Source: Methanocorpusculum sp. (GTDB lineage Archaea; Halobacteriota; Methanomicrobia; Methanomicrobiales; Methanocorpusculaceae). From it: a stretch of DNA of 23,308 bases. Both the position numbers and the translations under genes were made by a program. The DNA is taken from the NCBI GenBank assembly GCA_029987315.1, contig DALTVZ010000174.1:1-23308 (forward strand), given 5' to 3'. The notes beneath the pieces were generated by a model. That model worked only from the letters and a program-made list of their open reading frames with translations, was not told the origin of the DNA and made no database searches. How positions within the stretch are numbered: position 1 is the first letter of the stretch; each line of letters begins with the position of its first letter. Below, in pieces: positions 8,610-16,333 of the stretch.

Positions 8610-11381
8610 GTGCCGCACGAATATAAGAAACCTCATTTCCATCAGAAGGCAGAAAAACCCGTACGTGTACGGGGCGAAAAGAAACCTGTTCCGAAAAAGG
8701 AGATCAAACCTGGATACTATATCAAAGAAACCGACGATTTCGTGACCAAATTTCTCTACTGGTGTCCTGCATGCAACATCCCTCTGCTTGCAAAAACCTG
8801 TTCCTGTGATAAAGAGAGTGTCAAGATCCCCCTCCAGCAGCCGTATGACATCAGACCCGCACTGAAAACAGATCATGATCTCATCTCATCTCTCATAAAA
8901 GAACGGTTTGGCGACAATGTCACCATCCCAAAGATTCTTGTTCTTAACAAAGCAGGCGGGCTTGACAGGAACGATCTCATCATCGCAAACGGTGTTAGGT
9001 TCGCCTGGCTCTGGTTCGATCCGGTCACTAGGAAATTCAATCTCGATCTTGAAGCCGAGGCATTGCCATACCTGATCGGTAAAGCAGACAAGGGCATCAT
9101 CGATCTGGAAAAAGAGGCGATAGGTTTGCCTGAAGGAAGACTTGGCGGGAAGAAGGTCAAGGTCACTACGGTAGGGATCCCTGACGGGGTCGTGATCCTG
9201 CGGTACAAAAATAAATATGGTACAGGCATTCTCAAAGACAGGTCAGTCAGAATAAAAGAACTCAATAATGTATCTCAGATAAAATCCAAATCAAATCCTT
9301 CGTGGGAGGATGCGGTCGAAAAGAATGCGTTTCACATTAAAAACATGGAACGCAATGCGATCCGCGAGATCAGACAGAATTCACCGCTCAAACCAAAAGT
9401 CAACTGCTCATTTTCCGGAGGAAAAGACAGTACTGCTGTTTGGAATATCGCCCAAAAAGCTGGTGTGACCGAGGCGTTCTTCATCGATACGGGTCTGGAA
9501 TTTCCGGAGACCGTTGAGTTTGTGAAGTCTCAGGGCATCGAAATTATTCAGAAGGCCGGCGATTTCTGGCAGGCAGTGGAAAAAGCAGGGCCGCCGGGAA
9601 AAGATCACCGCTGGTGTTGCAAACTGCTCAAACTCAATCCTCTCAAAGTCCATCTGGCTGATATTGGGGAATGTTTGACGGTCCAAGGAAACCGCTGGTA
9701 TGAATCATGGAGCCGGGCCTCCCTCGAAGCACTGAGTCAGAATCCAACAAACCCTCTGCAGCTGAACCTTTCCCCGATCCGTTCTTGGCGGGCACTCGAT
9801 GTGTTCTTCTATCTTTGGCTCAGAGAGCTTCCTTATAATTCACTTTATGAGCGGGGATATGAGCGAATCGGTTGTTATCTATGCCCGGCAATGCTCGAGT
9901 CCGAGCTTGAGACGCTTCGTGTAACTCATCCGCAGATGGCGGAACGCTGGGATGAATTCCTGCTAAAATGGGCTGAGGAACGAGGCCTCCCGTCCGAGTT
10001 TGTCACCTGGGGTCTCTGGCGCTGGAAGGAGCTCCCGCCAAAAATGCAGGAACTGGTCAAAAATGCGAATCTTGATCTGACGGAAAAACCGGTCAGACGA
10101 AGCACACCTGCCTCGGTTGCTCACCTTATGCCTATAGGAAAAGCGGACGATATCGTCGAGGATCGTGTCCCACAAGAAATTGAACCGGAAAAAGTACCCG
10201 AGCCGGATTGGGAAGCCATTCGCAGCGAGTTTCCCATGATGGGTGATTTGATGTACTTCGATAACGGAGCGACGACTTGGTCCCCCGAATGTGTTCTTGC
10301 GGCAATGGATGACTTCGAGCGAAATTATCGTGCAAGTGTTGGCCGCGGGATCCACCGTCTGGCGAGGATAGCGACCCAGAAATATTGGCATGCCCACGAA
10401 AAGGTTGCCGCGTTCATCAATGGATCTGCAGGGACCACGGTGTTTGTAAAAAACACCACCGAAGCGATCAACACGATTGCGCGTGGTCTTACGTTTGGTA
10501 AAGGAGATGTAATCGTGACCACTATCCTCGAACATCACTCGAACCTTCTGCCTTGGAGAGCATTGAAGTCACAGGGTGTAGAACTGCGTATTGTAGGTCT
10601 CAATGATGATTTTTCACTAGATATGGTCGCATTCGAAGCAGCGATGGATGCGTCTGTCAAGTTGGTTGCCGTGACCCATGCATCGAATGTCACAGGAACA
10701 ATCACGCCAATCGCAGAAATTTCACGGCTGTGCAAAAAGTATGGGGCATTACTCTCGGTGGATGCAGCTCAGTCTGCATCTCGTTTACCCATCGATGTCG
10801 AGGCATTAGGTATAGACTTCCTCTCCTTCTCAGGTCACAAGATGTTTGGACCATTGGGGGTCGGAGTTCTCTGGATGAAAGAGCCGATCCTTGAACCTCT
10901 GATAGTAGGTGGCGGCATGGTCGAGCATGTCTTCGATGAAGGATACACTTCAGCTGAAGGATATCAAAAGTATGAAGCCGGCACCCCCAACATTTCCGGC
11001 GGGATCGGGCTTGGTGCAGCGGTAGAGTTCCTTACCGAAATCGGTATGAAGCAGATCGAGGCGCATGAACGAAAACTCACCGACCTGCTGGTCGATGGAC
11101 TTTCGAAAATCCCTGGTGTCACCCTTTATTCGTGTAGAGACCCGGCACATCGTATCGGCGTTGTCTCGTTCACCATTGAAGGCTTTTCCCCTCACGAAAT
11201 CGCGGAATGGCTTGACGATGAGCATGGAATCGAGATCAGATCCGGCATGCATTGTGCCGAGCCCCTCATGCGCTATCTTGTAGCAGAAAATGGGACCGCA
11301 CGTGTGTGTATTTCCCTCTATAACACCGAAAGTGAAGTTAACACCTTTATTGCAGTGATCAGAGAATTTGCTCTGACCTGA
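8610..11381 (+). CDS. APS/PAPS-reductase-like PP-loop protein fused to SufS-type cysteine desulfurase
   Basis: This 923-residue protein joins two enzymes. The N-terminal half has a zinc-ribbon-like cluster (Cys52, Cys55, Cys64, Cys66), then a beta-rich, possibly PUA-like region at about 110-215. A PP-loop ATPase motif SGGKDS (269-274) follows, then the Cys336-Cys337 ... Cys422-x2-Cys425 pattern that binds a [4Fe-4S] cluster in APS reductases. A charged linker around 485-535 leads to a complete SufS/CsdA-type desulfurase: MYFDNGATT, EHHSN, VDAAQS, the PLP lysine Lys744 in SFSGHK, and the sulfur-carrying Cys882 in SGMHCAEP. The desulfurase frees sulfur from cysteine as a persulfide; the first half could use or reduce sulfur or thiolate an adenylated substrate, which is inference. 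It starts with GTG; no in-frame ATG lies nearby. Both halves look intact, so this is a true fusion rather than two genes joined by error, unless the assembly is wrong. Confidence 0.88.
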   Translation: MPHEYKKPHFHQKAEKPVRVRGEKKPVPKKEIKPGYYIKETDDFVTKFLYWCPACNIPLLAKTCSCDKESVKIPLQQPYDIRPALKTDHDLISSLIKERFGDNVTIPKILVLNKAGGLDRNDLIIANGVRFAWLWFDPVTRKFNLDLEAEALPYLIGKADKGIIDLEKEAIGLPEGRLGGKKVKVTTVGIPDGVVILRYKNKYGTGILKDRSVRIKELNNVSQIKSKSNPSWEDAVEKNAFHIKNMERNAIREIRQNSPLKPKVNCSFSGGKDSTAVWNIAQKAGVTEAFFIDTGLEFPETVEFVKSQGIEIIQKAGDFWQAVEKAGPPGKDHRWCCKLLKLNPLKVHLADIGECLTVQGNRWYESWSRASLEALSQNPTNPLQLNLSPIRSWRALDVFFYLWLRELPYNSLYERGYERIGCYLCPAMLESELETLRVTHPQMAERWDEFLLKWAEERGLPSEFVTWGLWRWKELPPKMQELVKNANLDLTEKPVRRSTPASVAHLMPIGKADDIVEDRVPQEIEPEKVPEPDWEAIRSEFPMMGDLMYFDNGATTWSPECVLAAMDDFERNYRASVGRGIHRLARIATQKYWHAHEKVAAFINGSAGTTVFVKNTTEAINTIARGLTFGKGDVIVTTILEHHSNLLPWRALKSQGVELRIVGLNDDFSLDMVAFEAAMDASVKLVAVTHASNVTGTITPIAEISRLCKKYGALLSVDAAQSASRLPIDVEALGIDFLSFSGHKMFGPLGVGVLWMKEPILEPLIVGGGMVEHVFDEGYTSAEGYQKYEAGTPNISGGIGLGAAVEFLTEIGMKQIEAHERKLTDLLVDGLSKIPGVTLYSCRDPAHRIGVVSFTIEGFSPHEIAEWLDDEHGIEIRSGMHCAEPLMRYLVAENGTARVCISLYNTESEVNTFIAVIREFALT

Positions 11382-11407
11382 TTTCCGGATGCAGGGAAAC
11401 ACTTCTA

Positions 11408-11420
11408 TTTTTTTAATTTT
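11408..11420 (+). terminator. T7 tract after the sulfur fusion gene
   Basis: A T7 run (11408-11414), then AA and T4, begins 27 bases after the stop. No stable hairpin precedes it. The same A/T block could also act as a TATA-like element for the next gene. Confidence 0.5.
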
Positions 11421-11430
11421 CCAGACGTCA

Positions 11431-11438
11431 GATATATC
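11431..11438 (+). promoter_or_regulatory. Candidate TATA box of the TPR gene
   Basis: GATATATC at 11431-11438 is a TATA-like element. If used, transcription would begin near 11460, which favours translation from the ATG at 11465 rather than 11447. The T/A-rich block at 11408-11420 is the alternative and would allow the earlier start. Confidence 0.4.
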
Positions 11439-11446
11439 CAAAGCAA

Positions 11447-12469
11447 ATGCCTATAGTACCTAATATGGCAGATTCATCTTTGATTCAGAGTGCCAAAGAA
11501 AAAACAGTTCTTCATGAATATGATGTAGCACAGCATCTCTATCGCCAGTATCTGGAAGAAGATCCAGCTAATGCTGCAGTCTGGATACTACTTGGGGATC
11601 TTCTCCTCACCCAAGAAAATTTCTATGATGCGATCGATGCATATGAATCGGCTCTGGATTTGGATTTAGAGAATCCTGAGTATCTTGTTGCTCTTGGCTC
11701 GGCCTATGCTAAGATCCACCGATTTTCGGATGCGAAGACCCTTTTTGAAAAGGCTGCAAAATTATCGGGAGATCTGCGCCATCAATACAAAGTTGGAGAT
11801 ATGCTTGGATATCTTGGTAAATATGATGAAGCACTTGTTCTCTACACTCTTCTCTCCTTAAGTCATCCTGATGAACCGGGTCTCTATAAGCGCATGGCTA
11901 TTGTCCACCACCATCTCAACAGACAGTCAGAAGAGATGATGTGTACCAACAAAGAACTGAACCTGCGCAAAAAAATGGTTGAAGAGCAACCTGATGCAGC
12001 TAACTGGTTCAAATATGCTGATGTTCTTTTCCGTGTCGGGAGATATGATGAGGCGAAGAAAGTATTTTTGCAGGCACTTTTATTTGAAGAAAATGCTCAT
12101 ATCCATTTGCGGCTGGGTGAGACCCTCTATAAATTGGGTGATACATCTGGAGCACTTGAACAGTTTGATTTAGCAGCAAAGTTCGATCCACGTGATTTTG
12201 CCTTCCTTTTGGACCTAGCGGATCATCTCACAGATCTTTGTTTGTATGATGCCTCGATCACCTATTATACCTTGGCGCTTGAACTTCGAAATGTTCATGC
12301 AGATGCTTGGGTCGGGATCGCCTATGATCTGCTGAAGCTTGGACGTCTTGATGAAGCAAATGCATTTTTTGAAATGGCAAAGGCATCTGCCGCGATACGT
12401 GAACTCCCATGGGCGGACAAACTACATAAGAGCATGAAAACTGATGCATTGGATGCAGCATTACACTGA
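11447..12469 (+). CDS. Tetratricopeptide-repeat protein
   Basis: This 340-residue soluble protein is built almost entirely of TPR units. Clear repeat pieces are AAVWILLGDLLLTQENFYDAIDAYESAL (about 43-70), LVALGSAYAKIHRFSDAKTLFEKAA (80-104), GYLGKYDEALVLY, WFKYADVLFRVGRYDEAKKVFLQAL (187-211), LRLGETLYKLGDTSGALEQFDLAAKFDP (221-248) and a closing AWVGIAYDLLKLGRLDEANAFFEMA. It has no signal peptide or membrane segment. TPR arrays are protein-binding scaffolds, so a partner-binding role is expected, but no specific function can be given. A second in-frame ATG at 11465 (MADSSLIQ) would remove six residues and fits the promoter position better. The DUF1616-like gene follows after 76 bases with no evident terminator between, so the two may be cotranscribed. 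Confidence 0.85.
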   Translation: MPIVPNMADSSLIQSAKEKTVLHEYDVAQHLYRQYLEEDPANAAVWILLGDLLLTQENFYDAIDAYESALDLDLENPEYLVALGSAYAKIHRFSDAKTLFEKAAKLSGDLRHQYKVGDMLGYLGKYDEALVLYTLLSLSHPDEPGLYKRMAIVHHHLNRQSEEMMCTNKELNLRKKMVEEQPDAANWFKYADVLFRVGRYDEAKKVFLQALLFEENAHIHLRLGETLYKLGDTSGALEQFDLAAKFDPRDFAFLLDLADHLTDLCLYDASITYYTLALELRNVHADAWVGIAYDLLKLGRLDEANAFFEMAKASAAIRELPWADKLHKSMKTDALDAALH

Positions 12470-12545
12470 CGTATCATTCATATCTTCAGTAGATACCCGC
12501 GTAGCAACCCTGATATTCTTTCCCTCCAAATAACACTACTATAAC

Positions 12546-13520
12546 ATGCCGGAAAAAGATTTAGCAGCTACTCTTGCCAATATGGCAGACCCGAAGAACT
12601 TTCCCAAGGATCTTGCCATAATTTTAGCTTGGTTGGTGATCACTATTGTGATGATCTATGTTCCGGTGCTGAATGAGACGTTTTTGCGGGTGATATTTGC
12701 AGTTCCGGTTATCCTGTTCATTCCGGGATATGTTTTGATTGCCGCACTTTTTCCAGAAAAACGATCGATCGACGCTATTGAAAGGTTTGCTCTATCGGTT
12801 GGTCTTTCGATTGCAGTGGTTCCACTGATCGGACTAGTTTTAAATTATACGCCATTTGGGATCCGCCTCGATCCAATCGTAACTGCTCTTGTGATTTTCA
12901 TCTTGGCGATGATGCTGGTCACTTTGTTCAGACGTGCATTGGTTCCAGAGGAGGAACGGTTTGCTGTGCCGTTTGAGCAGGTGAAGCCCACACTAAAGAC
13001 TGAGTTTTTCCCAAAGAATGGCTCAAAGCTGGATAAGGCACTCTCTTGGATACTAATTGCGGCAATCCTTGTTGCCACGGTTACAACAGCCTATGTGATT
13101 GCGTTTCCAAAAGATGGGGAGAAGTTCACCGAGTTCTATATCCTCGGTTCAGACAAGATGGCAGATAATTATCCTGAGAAGTTTTTTACAGGCACCCAGC
13201 AGTTCGTTTGGGTCGGCATTGGGAATCATGAATATCGGGATGTGACCTATACCGTGGAAACACTGCTGTTGAATGCGGAATGGGACTCGGCGACGAACGC
13301 TTCAGTGATCCATGCGTCCAAGGTGCTTGACCGATATTCTGTACCGGTCGCCGACAACTCGACATATCTGGAGATCTATAATTTCACGGTGTATGATACG
13401 GGATACAACCGCCTGGAGTTCCTCCTCTATAATGAATCGGTGCCGGATGTCGGGGCATCTGCAGAGGATAAGATGGCGGCATCTTACAGGGATCTTCATT
13501 TGTGGATCAAAGTGGTATGA
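12546..13520 (+). CDS. DUF1616-like membrane protein
   Basis: The 324-residue protein has five likely membrane helices, at about 22-41, 46-69, 81-101, 108-128 and 165-187. A soluble C-terminal domain of some 135 residues (about 188-324) follows. That domain is beta-rich, has several N-x-S/T sites (for example NASV, NSTY, NFTV, NESV) and is probably extracytoplasmic. The layout of four helices, a charged loop, one helix and then an external domain, with the motif FIPGYVLIAALFPEKRSIDAIERFALSVGLS, resembles DUF1616 proteins of methanogens and haloarchaea, whose function is not established. No Shine-Dalgarno sequence precedes the ATG. A TATA-like ACTATAAC directly before the start is too close to serve it. 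It may be transcribed with the TPR gene upstream. Confidence 0.78.
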   Translation: MPEKDLAATLANMADPKNFPKDLAIILAWLVITIVMIYVPVLNETFLRVIFAVPVILFIPGYVLIAALFPEKRSIDAIERFALSVGLSIAVVPLIGLVLNYTPFGIRLDPIVTALVIFILAMMLVTLFRRALVPEEERFAVPFEQVKPTLKTEFFPKNGSKLDKALSWILIAAILVATVTTAYVIAFPKDGEKFTEFYILGSDKMADNYPEKFFTGTQQFVWVGIGNHEYRDVTYTVETLLLNAEWDSATNASVIHASKVLDRYSVPVADNSTYLEIYNFTVYDTGYNRLEFLLYNESVPDVGASAEDKMAASYRDLHLWIKVV

Positions 13521-13529
13521 TAAAATAGA

Positions 13530-13574
13530 CTGGATGATATCAGATGTTATCCAGAAATGAATTTCTCTATTTTT
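13530..13574 (+). terminator. Hairpin and T5 after the DUF1616-like gene
   Basis: CTGGATGA (13530-13537) pairs with TTATCCAG (13547-13554), giving an 8-bp stem with one G-T pair and a 9-base loop. A short T5 run at 13570-13574 follows. The hairpin begins 9 bases after the stop and lies in the 94-base spacer convergent with nadM. Confidence 0.5.
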
Positions 13575-13585
13575 CAAACATTCCG

Positions 13586-13609
13586 AAAAAAAACGATATT
13601 GCAAAAAAA
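13586..13609 (-). terminator. Double T-tract after nadM
   Basis: Read on the minus strand, T7 (13609-13603) and T8 (13593-13586) occur within 30 bases after the nadM stop. This is a typical archaeal oligo-T terminator for the larB-nadM operon. Confidence 0.6.
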
Positions 13610-13614
13610 TATTT

Positions 13615-14121
13615 TCAGTCGCTTTTTGCGATCTGTCGCATCCGCTCGATGCCGTGTATCTCCCTGATAACCGAAACGACCTCTGCCGGAACATACTCTT
13701 CCCAAACATCTCCCAACTGCATCTTTTTTCTGACGGCTGTCCCTGAAAGACTTTCGCGAAGATACATCGGCGGTGACATGACCGGTATCCTGGCTTCTTT
13801 GAAAAGCTGGATCACCAGCGGATTTGAGGTATAAACCGTATCAAATGGCGGGACCATCGACTTGACATGGGCTACCCAGAGAGCGTTTCTCTTCACATCC
13901 TCCAGAGGGATAACATAAAATGGGATCTCCAGATCATTCAGCGCCCGAGTGATCATCAGTACCCGCTCACCTGCGGTAAAGGGATGTCGGATGTCATGAC
14001 TGATGTCTGCACTCCCGATACCGATGATCAGCTCATCAACTTCTTTTGCAAGCCCGTCGATGACCGCTTTATGGCCGTTATGGAATGGTTGGAACCGTCC
14101 GACATACAATCCCCGCTTCAT
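13615..14121 (-). CDS. nadM: Archaeal nicotinamide-nucleotide adenylyltransferase
   Basis: This 168-residue nucleotidyltransferase matches archaeal NadM-type enzymes, which transfer AMP from ATP to NMN (and often NaMN) to make NAD or its acid form. The nucleotide-binding [10 protein letters not shown] occupies residues 8-17, with His14 and His17 in the family's catalytic positions. The second signature is SGTAVRKKM at 126-134, corresponding to ISSTxx[20 protein letters not shown] in the middle is also characteristic. Length is normal. Its ATG overlaps the larB stop by four bases, so translation is probably coupled. That link fits biochemistry, because LarB uses nicotinic acid adenine dinucleotide as substrate. 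Whether this enzyme prefers NMN or NaMN cannot be told from the sequence. Confidence 0.93.
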   Translation of the reverse strand: MKRGLYVGRFQPFHNGHKAVIDGLAKEVDELIIGIGSADISHDIRHPFTAGERVLMITRALNDLEIPFYVIPLEDVKRNALWVAHVKSMVPPFDTVYTSNPLVIQLFKEARIPVMSPPMYLRESLSGTAVRKKMQLGDVWEEYVPAEVVSVIREIHGIERMRQIAKSD

Positions 14122-14894
14122 TTTTTCCCTCCAATCAGTGCGGCGATCCGGGCCGCGAATGCCCCTGCGGTGAAACCTGCATCGATGTTAACCACAGTGA
14201 TGACCGCACAGGACTGAAGCATGCTGGCGAGCGCTGCGGCCCCCTGTCCCATATACCCGTAGCCAGTACTTACTGGCACACCAATCACTGGTTTGTCCAC
14301 GAGACCAGCTATCACAGATGGAAGTGTTCCTTCTCTCCCTGCACAGACCACATACACATCCGCTTCCTGCAATTTTTCTAGAGCCGGGATCAGCCTGTGG
14401 ATCCCTGCAACCCCAACATCAAATGTGGTGATGACCCTTGCTCCCATCTCCTCTGCTATAGATCGTGCCTCCTCTGCTACCCTGATATCGGATGTTCCCG
14501 CGGTCATGATACCAATCGTCCCTCCTGAAGGAATCGGAAGGGTGCCGTCTGACAGAATGAGGATGCCTCCCGGCTCTCTGACTTCAGATGTAATACCGGC
14601 GGGAAGATTTTTGCACACCGCCTTGACCTGTTCTGCGGTGATCCGTGAAGCTACGCATCTGCCGGATGCCAGTACATAACTGTGCATGATCTTCACGAGC
14701 GAATCGTTGTCCTTCCCCTCAGCTAAAACGACCTCCGGGACCCCGCATCTTTGGGTCCGTTCCATATCCAGATTTGCCACATCTCCGACCCTGGTGATTG
14801 ACAGGGTCGCCAGCCTTTTTTCTGCAGTCACCGGGTCAAGTGTTCCGTCCCTTACCTGGTTCAGGATATCAGAAATATGCGGATGCTCATTCAT
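14118..14894 (-). CDS. larB: LarB, pyridinium-3,5-biscarboxylic acid mononucleotide synthase
   Basis: The 258-residue protein has the PurE-like fold region of LarB. LarB carboxylates and hydrolyses nicotinic acid adenine dinucleotide in the first step of the nickel-pincer nucleotide cofactor of lactate racemase and related enzymes. Family features are the N-terminal DFxR-like helix region, [16 protein letters not shown] (128-143), [27 protein letters not shown] (185-199), GVPVSTGYG, and near the end [20 protein letters not shown]. Cys229 there corresponds by position to the substrate-linked cysteine known in bacterial LarB. larC, larE and larA are not in this window. It is the first gene of a two-gene unit with nadM. 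A GTATATT element 35 bases upstream suggests a very short leader. Confidence 0.9.
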   Translation of the reverse strand: MNEHPHISDILNQVRDGTLDPVTAEKRLATLSITRVGDVANLDMERTQRCGVPEVVLAEGKDNDSLVKIMHSYVLASGRCVASRITAEQVKAVCKNLPAGITSEVREPGGILILSDGTLPIPSGGTIGIMTAGTSDIRVAEEARSIAEEMGARVITTFDVGVAGIHRLIPALEKLQEADVYVVCAGREGTLPSVIAGLVDKPVIGVPVSTGYGYMGQGAAALASMLQSCAVITVVNIDAGFTAGAFAARIAALIGGKK

Positions 14895-14928
14895 TATTCT
14901 ATGAGTTTGGTTCCCTGAGGTGAAAAAG

Positions 14929-14935
14929 AATATAC
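14929..14935 (-). promoter_or_regulatory. Candidate TATA box for larB
   Basis: On the minus strand GTATATT (14935-14929) lies 35 bases before the larB ATG at 14894. Expected transcription start near 14905 leaves a leader of about 10 bases and no room for a Shine-Dalgarno site, consistent with the absence of one. Confidence 0.5.
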
Positions 14936-15012
14936 CTCCTCATGTTCGTTGATTTTTCGGAGCTGTGTTTTGGATGAGTTTTTTTCTCATTATCGTGTCC
15001 ACCACACGAAGG

Positions 15013-15020
15013 CTTATACT
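15013..15020 (+). promoter_or_regulatory. Candidate TATA box for the AAA ATPase gene
   Basis: CTTATACT at 15013-15020 lies about 30 bases before the ATG at 15049, predicting a near-leaderless mRNA. A second A/T element (CATATATAT, 15032-15040) is too close for that start. This placement argues against the longer frame beginning at 14965. Confidence 0.5.
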
Positions 15021-15048
15021 TTTTTCACACGCATATATATGGAATATC

Positions 15049-16332
15049 ATGGATCCAATATCAATAGACCCGGGACTTTTACAGTTGACCGAGATCGTTC
15101 TAACTGCAGAAGTGGTGAACACCAATCCTGCTTTAGACGTTAATGATCTCCCCACGACCATCAGGCAGATGTTCTGTACCGAATCCCCCGGTATCATCGC
15201 ACGCCCTATCTTGATAAAGGAAGGCGCCTTAAAATCCTATCTTCCAAATCTTGCCGCCCGCCGCATAATCCAAGACGAAAAAAATTCCTATCTCTTATGC
15301 AATGATCTTGGCCAGTTCTCCGTTACTGCCTTTAGCCCTGCTCTGAAATGGTATTATCGGCATGTCGGTCCTGCTAAACTTATGCAGAACCCAGCGCTGA
15401 CTCTCGCTCTGGAAACTGCTGGAGAGACCGAGGTCAACTACAAAAAAGCTCGTGCAAATATTCCTCTCTTTGAGGACACAAAGGCATATCTGACCGGTAA
15501 ACTTGCCGTTATCACCGAAAAATCTGAATCATTCAAAGAAGCTGCCGAGCTTGTTGTCCCGTATGCCCCAGAAGAGATCGAGTTTTCCCTTTTAGATCTT
15601 GTCTGTACTCCTGAACAGCTTGCTATCGTCAGAAAAGTCCAGATCTCTCTTGAGAATCAGGATTTTTTGAGAAATCATCGAATCTATGAACTAGGGCGGA
15701 TCCTTCTAGTCGGGCCGCCGGGAACTGGTAAAACCTCGTTTGCCCTTGCGCTTTCCCGATCTGTTCACATGCCGGTACTTGAGGTCCGTCTTTCGATGCT
15801 CACCTCCCAGTACCTTGGTGAGACCTCCAAGAACATCGACCGAATCTTCGATCTTGCGAAAAAGATCGCACCCTGTATCCTCTTTATCGATGAGTTCGAC
15901 TACATTGCAAAGACTCGTATCTCTGATGACAACGGCACGATGAAACGGGGGGTCAACACCCTTCTCAAATGTATCGACCACATCAATCTGATCAAAGATA
16001 AGGTGCTCTTGATCGGCGCAACGAACCATGCAGGTATGCTCGATGAGGCCGCCTGGCGCCGGTTCGATGAGGTCGTGACCTTTACCCTACCAGATGCAGG
16101 CATGCGTGAAGCCATCCTGAACCACGTTGCATCCGATATTCCCTGCGCAATCGATTTCACCACTCTTGCGGCACGGACAGAAGGTTTTTCGGGAGCTGAT
16201 CTGCGGATGATGCTCACAGAAGCAATTGTCTCCGCTCTTCTCTCTGGGAGAAAAGAGATCGATGAGGCCGATGTCAATGCAGGAATGGAACTTGTCAACC
16301 GGAGGAATCTCGTCCGGACAGGGTGCGCCTGA
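15049..16332 (+). CDS. AAA-family ATPase
   Basis: The 427-residue product has an N-terminal region of about 200 residues that I do not recognise and one AAA module. Walker A is GPPGTGKT (222-229), Walker B is CILFIDEFD with Asp281-Glu282, sensor 1 is Asn326 in GATNH, and the arginine-finger region is Arg337-Arg338 in WRRFDE. A C-terminal lid has GFSGADLRMMLTEA. These residues suggest an active hexameric remodelling or unfolding ATPase of the CDC48/proteasome-activator branch. It has only one AAA domain and no obvious protease or membrane domain. I chose ATG 15049 (MDPISIDPGLLQLTE) over 14965 because the extra residues are hydrophobic junk lying over the promoter. One base separates its stop from the PhnP-like gene (TGA-G-ATG), so the two are probably made together. 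The substrate is unknown. Confidence 0.87.
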   Translation: MDPISIDPGLLQLTEIVLTAEVVNTNPALDVNDLPTTIRQMFCTESPGIIARPILIKEGALKSYLPNLAARRIIQDEKNSYLLCNDLGQFSVTAFSPALKWYYRHVGPAKLMQNPALTLALETAGETEVNYKKARANIPLFEDTKAYLTGKLAVITEKSESFKEAAELVVPYAPEEIEFSLLDLVCTPEQLAIVRKVQISLENQDFLRNHRIYELGRILLVGPPGTGKTSFALALSRSVHMPVLEVRLSMLTSQYLGETSKNIDRIFDLAKKIAPCILFIDEFDYIAKTRISDDNGTMKRGVNTLLKCIDHINLIKDKVLLIGATNHAGMLDEAAWRRFDEVVTFTLPDAGMREAILNHVASDIPCAIDFTTLAARTEGFSGADLRMMLTEAIVSALLSGRKEIDEADVNAGMELVNRRNLVRTGCA

Positions 16333-16333
16333 G

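Noticed and set aside
8603..8626. A seven-codon open frame (MHRAARI) overlapping the GTG start of the sulfur fusion gene
   Set aside because: It could be a regulatory upstream frame, but it has no ribosome binding site and would probably lie outside a leaderless transcript.
14965..15048. A longer AAA ATPase with a hydrophobic N-terminal segment
   Set aside because: The added 28 residues cover the predicted TATA box and divergent promoter region and have no Shine-Dalgarno support; they are read as non-coding.
16226..16333. Earlier start of the PhnP-like hydrolase
   Set aside because: It would overlap the AAA gene by over 100 bases and place extra residues before the canonical LGTGDVVGTP beginning.
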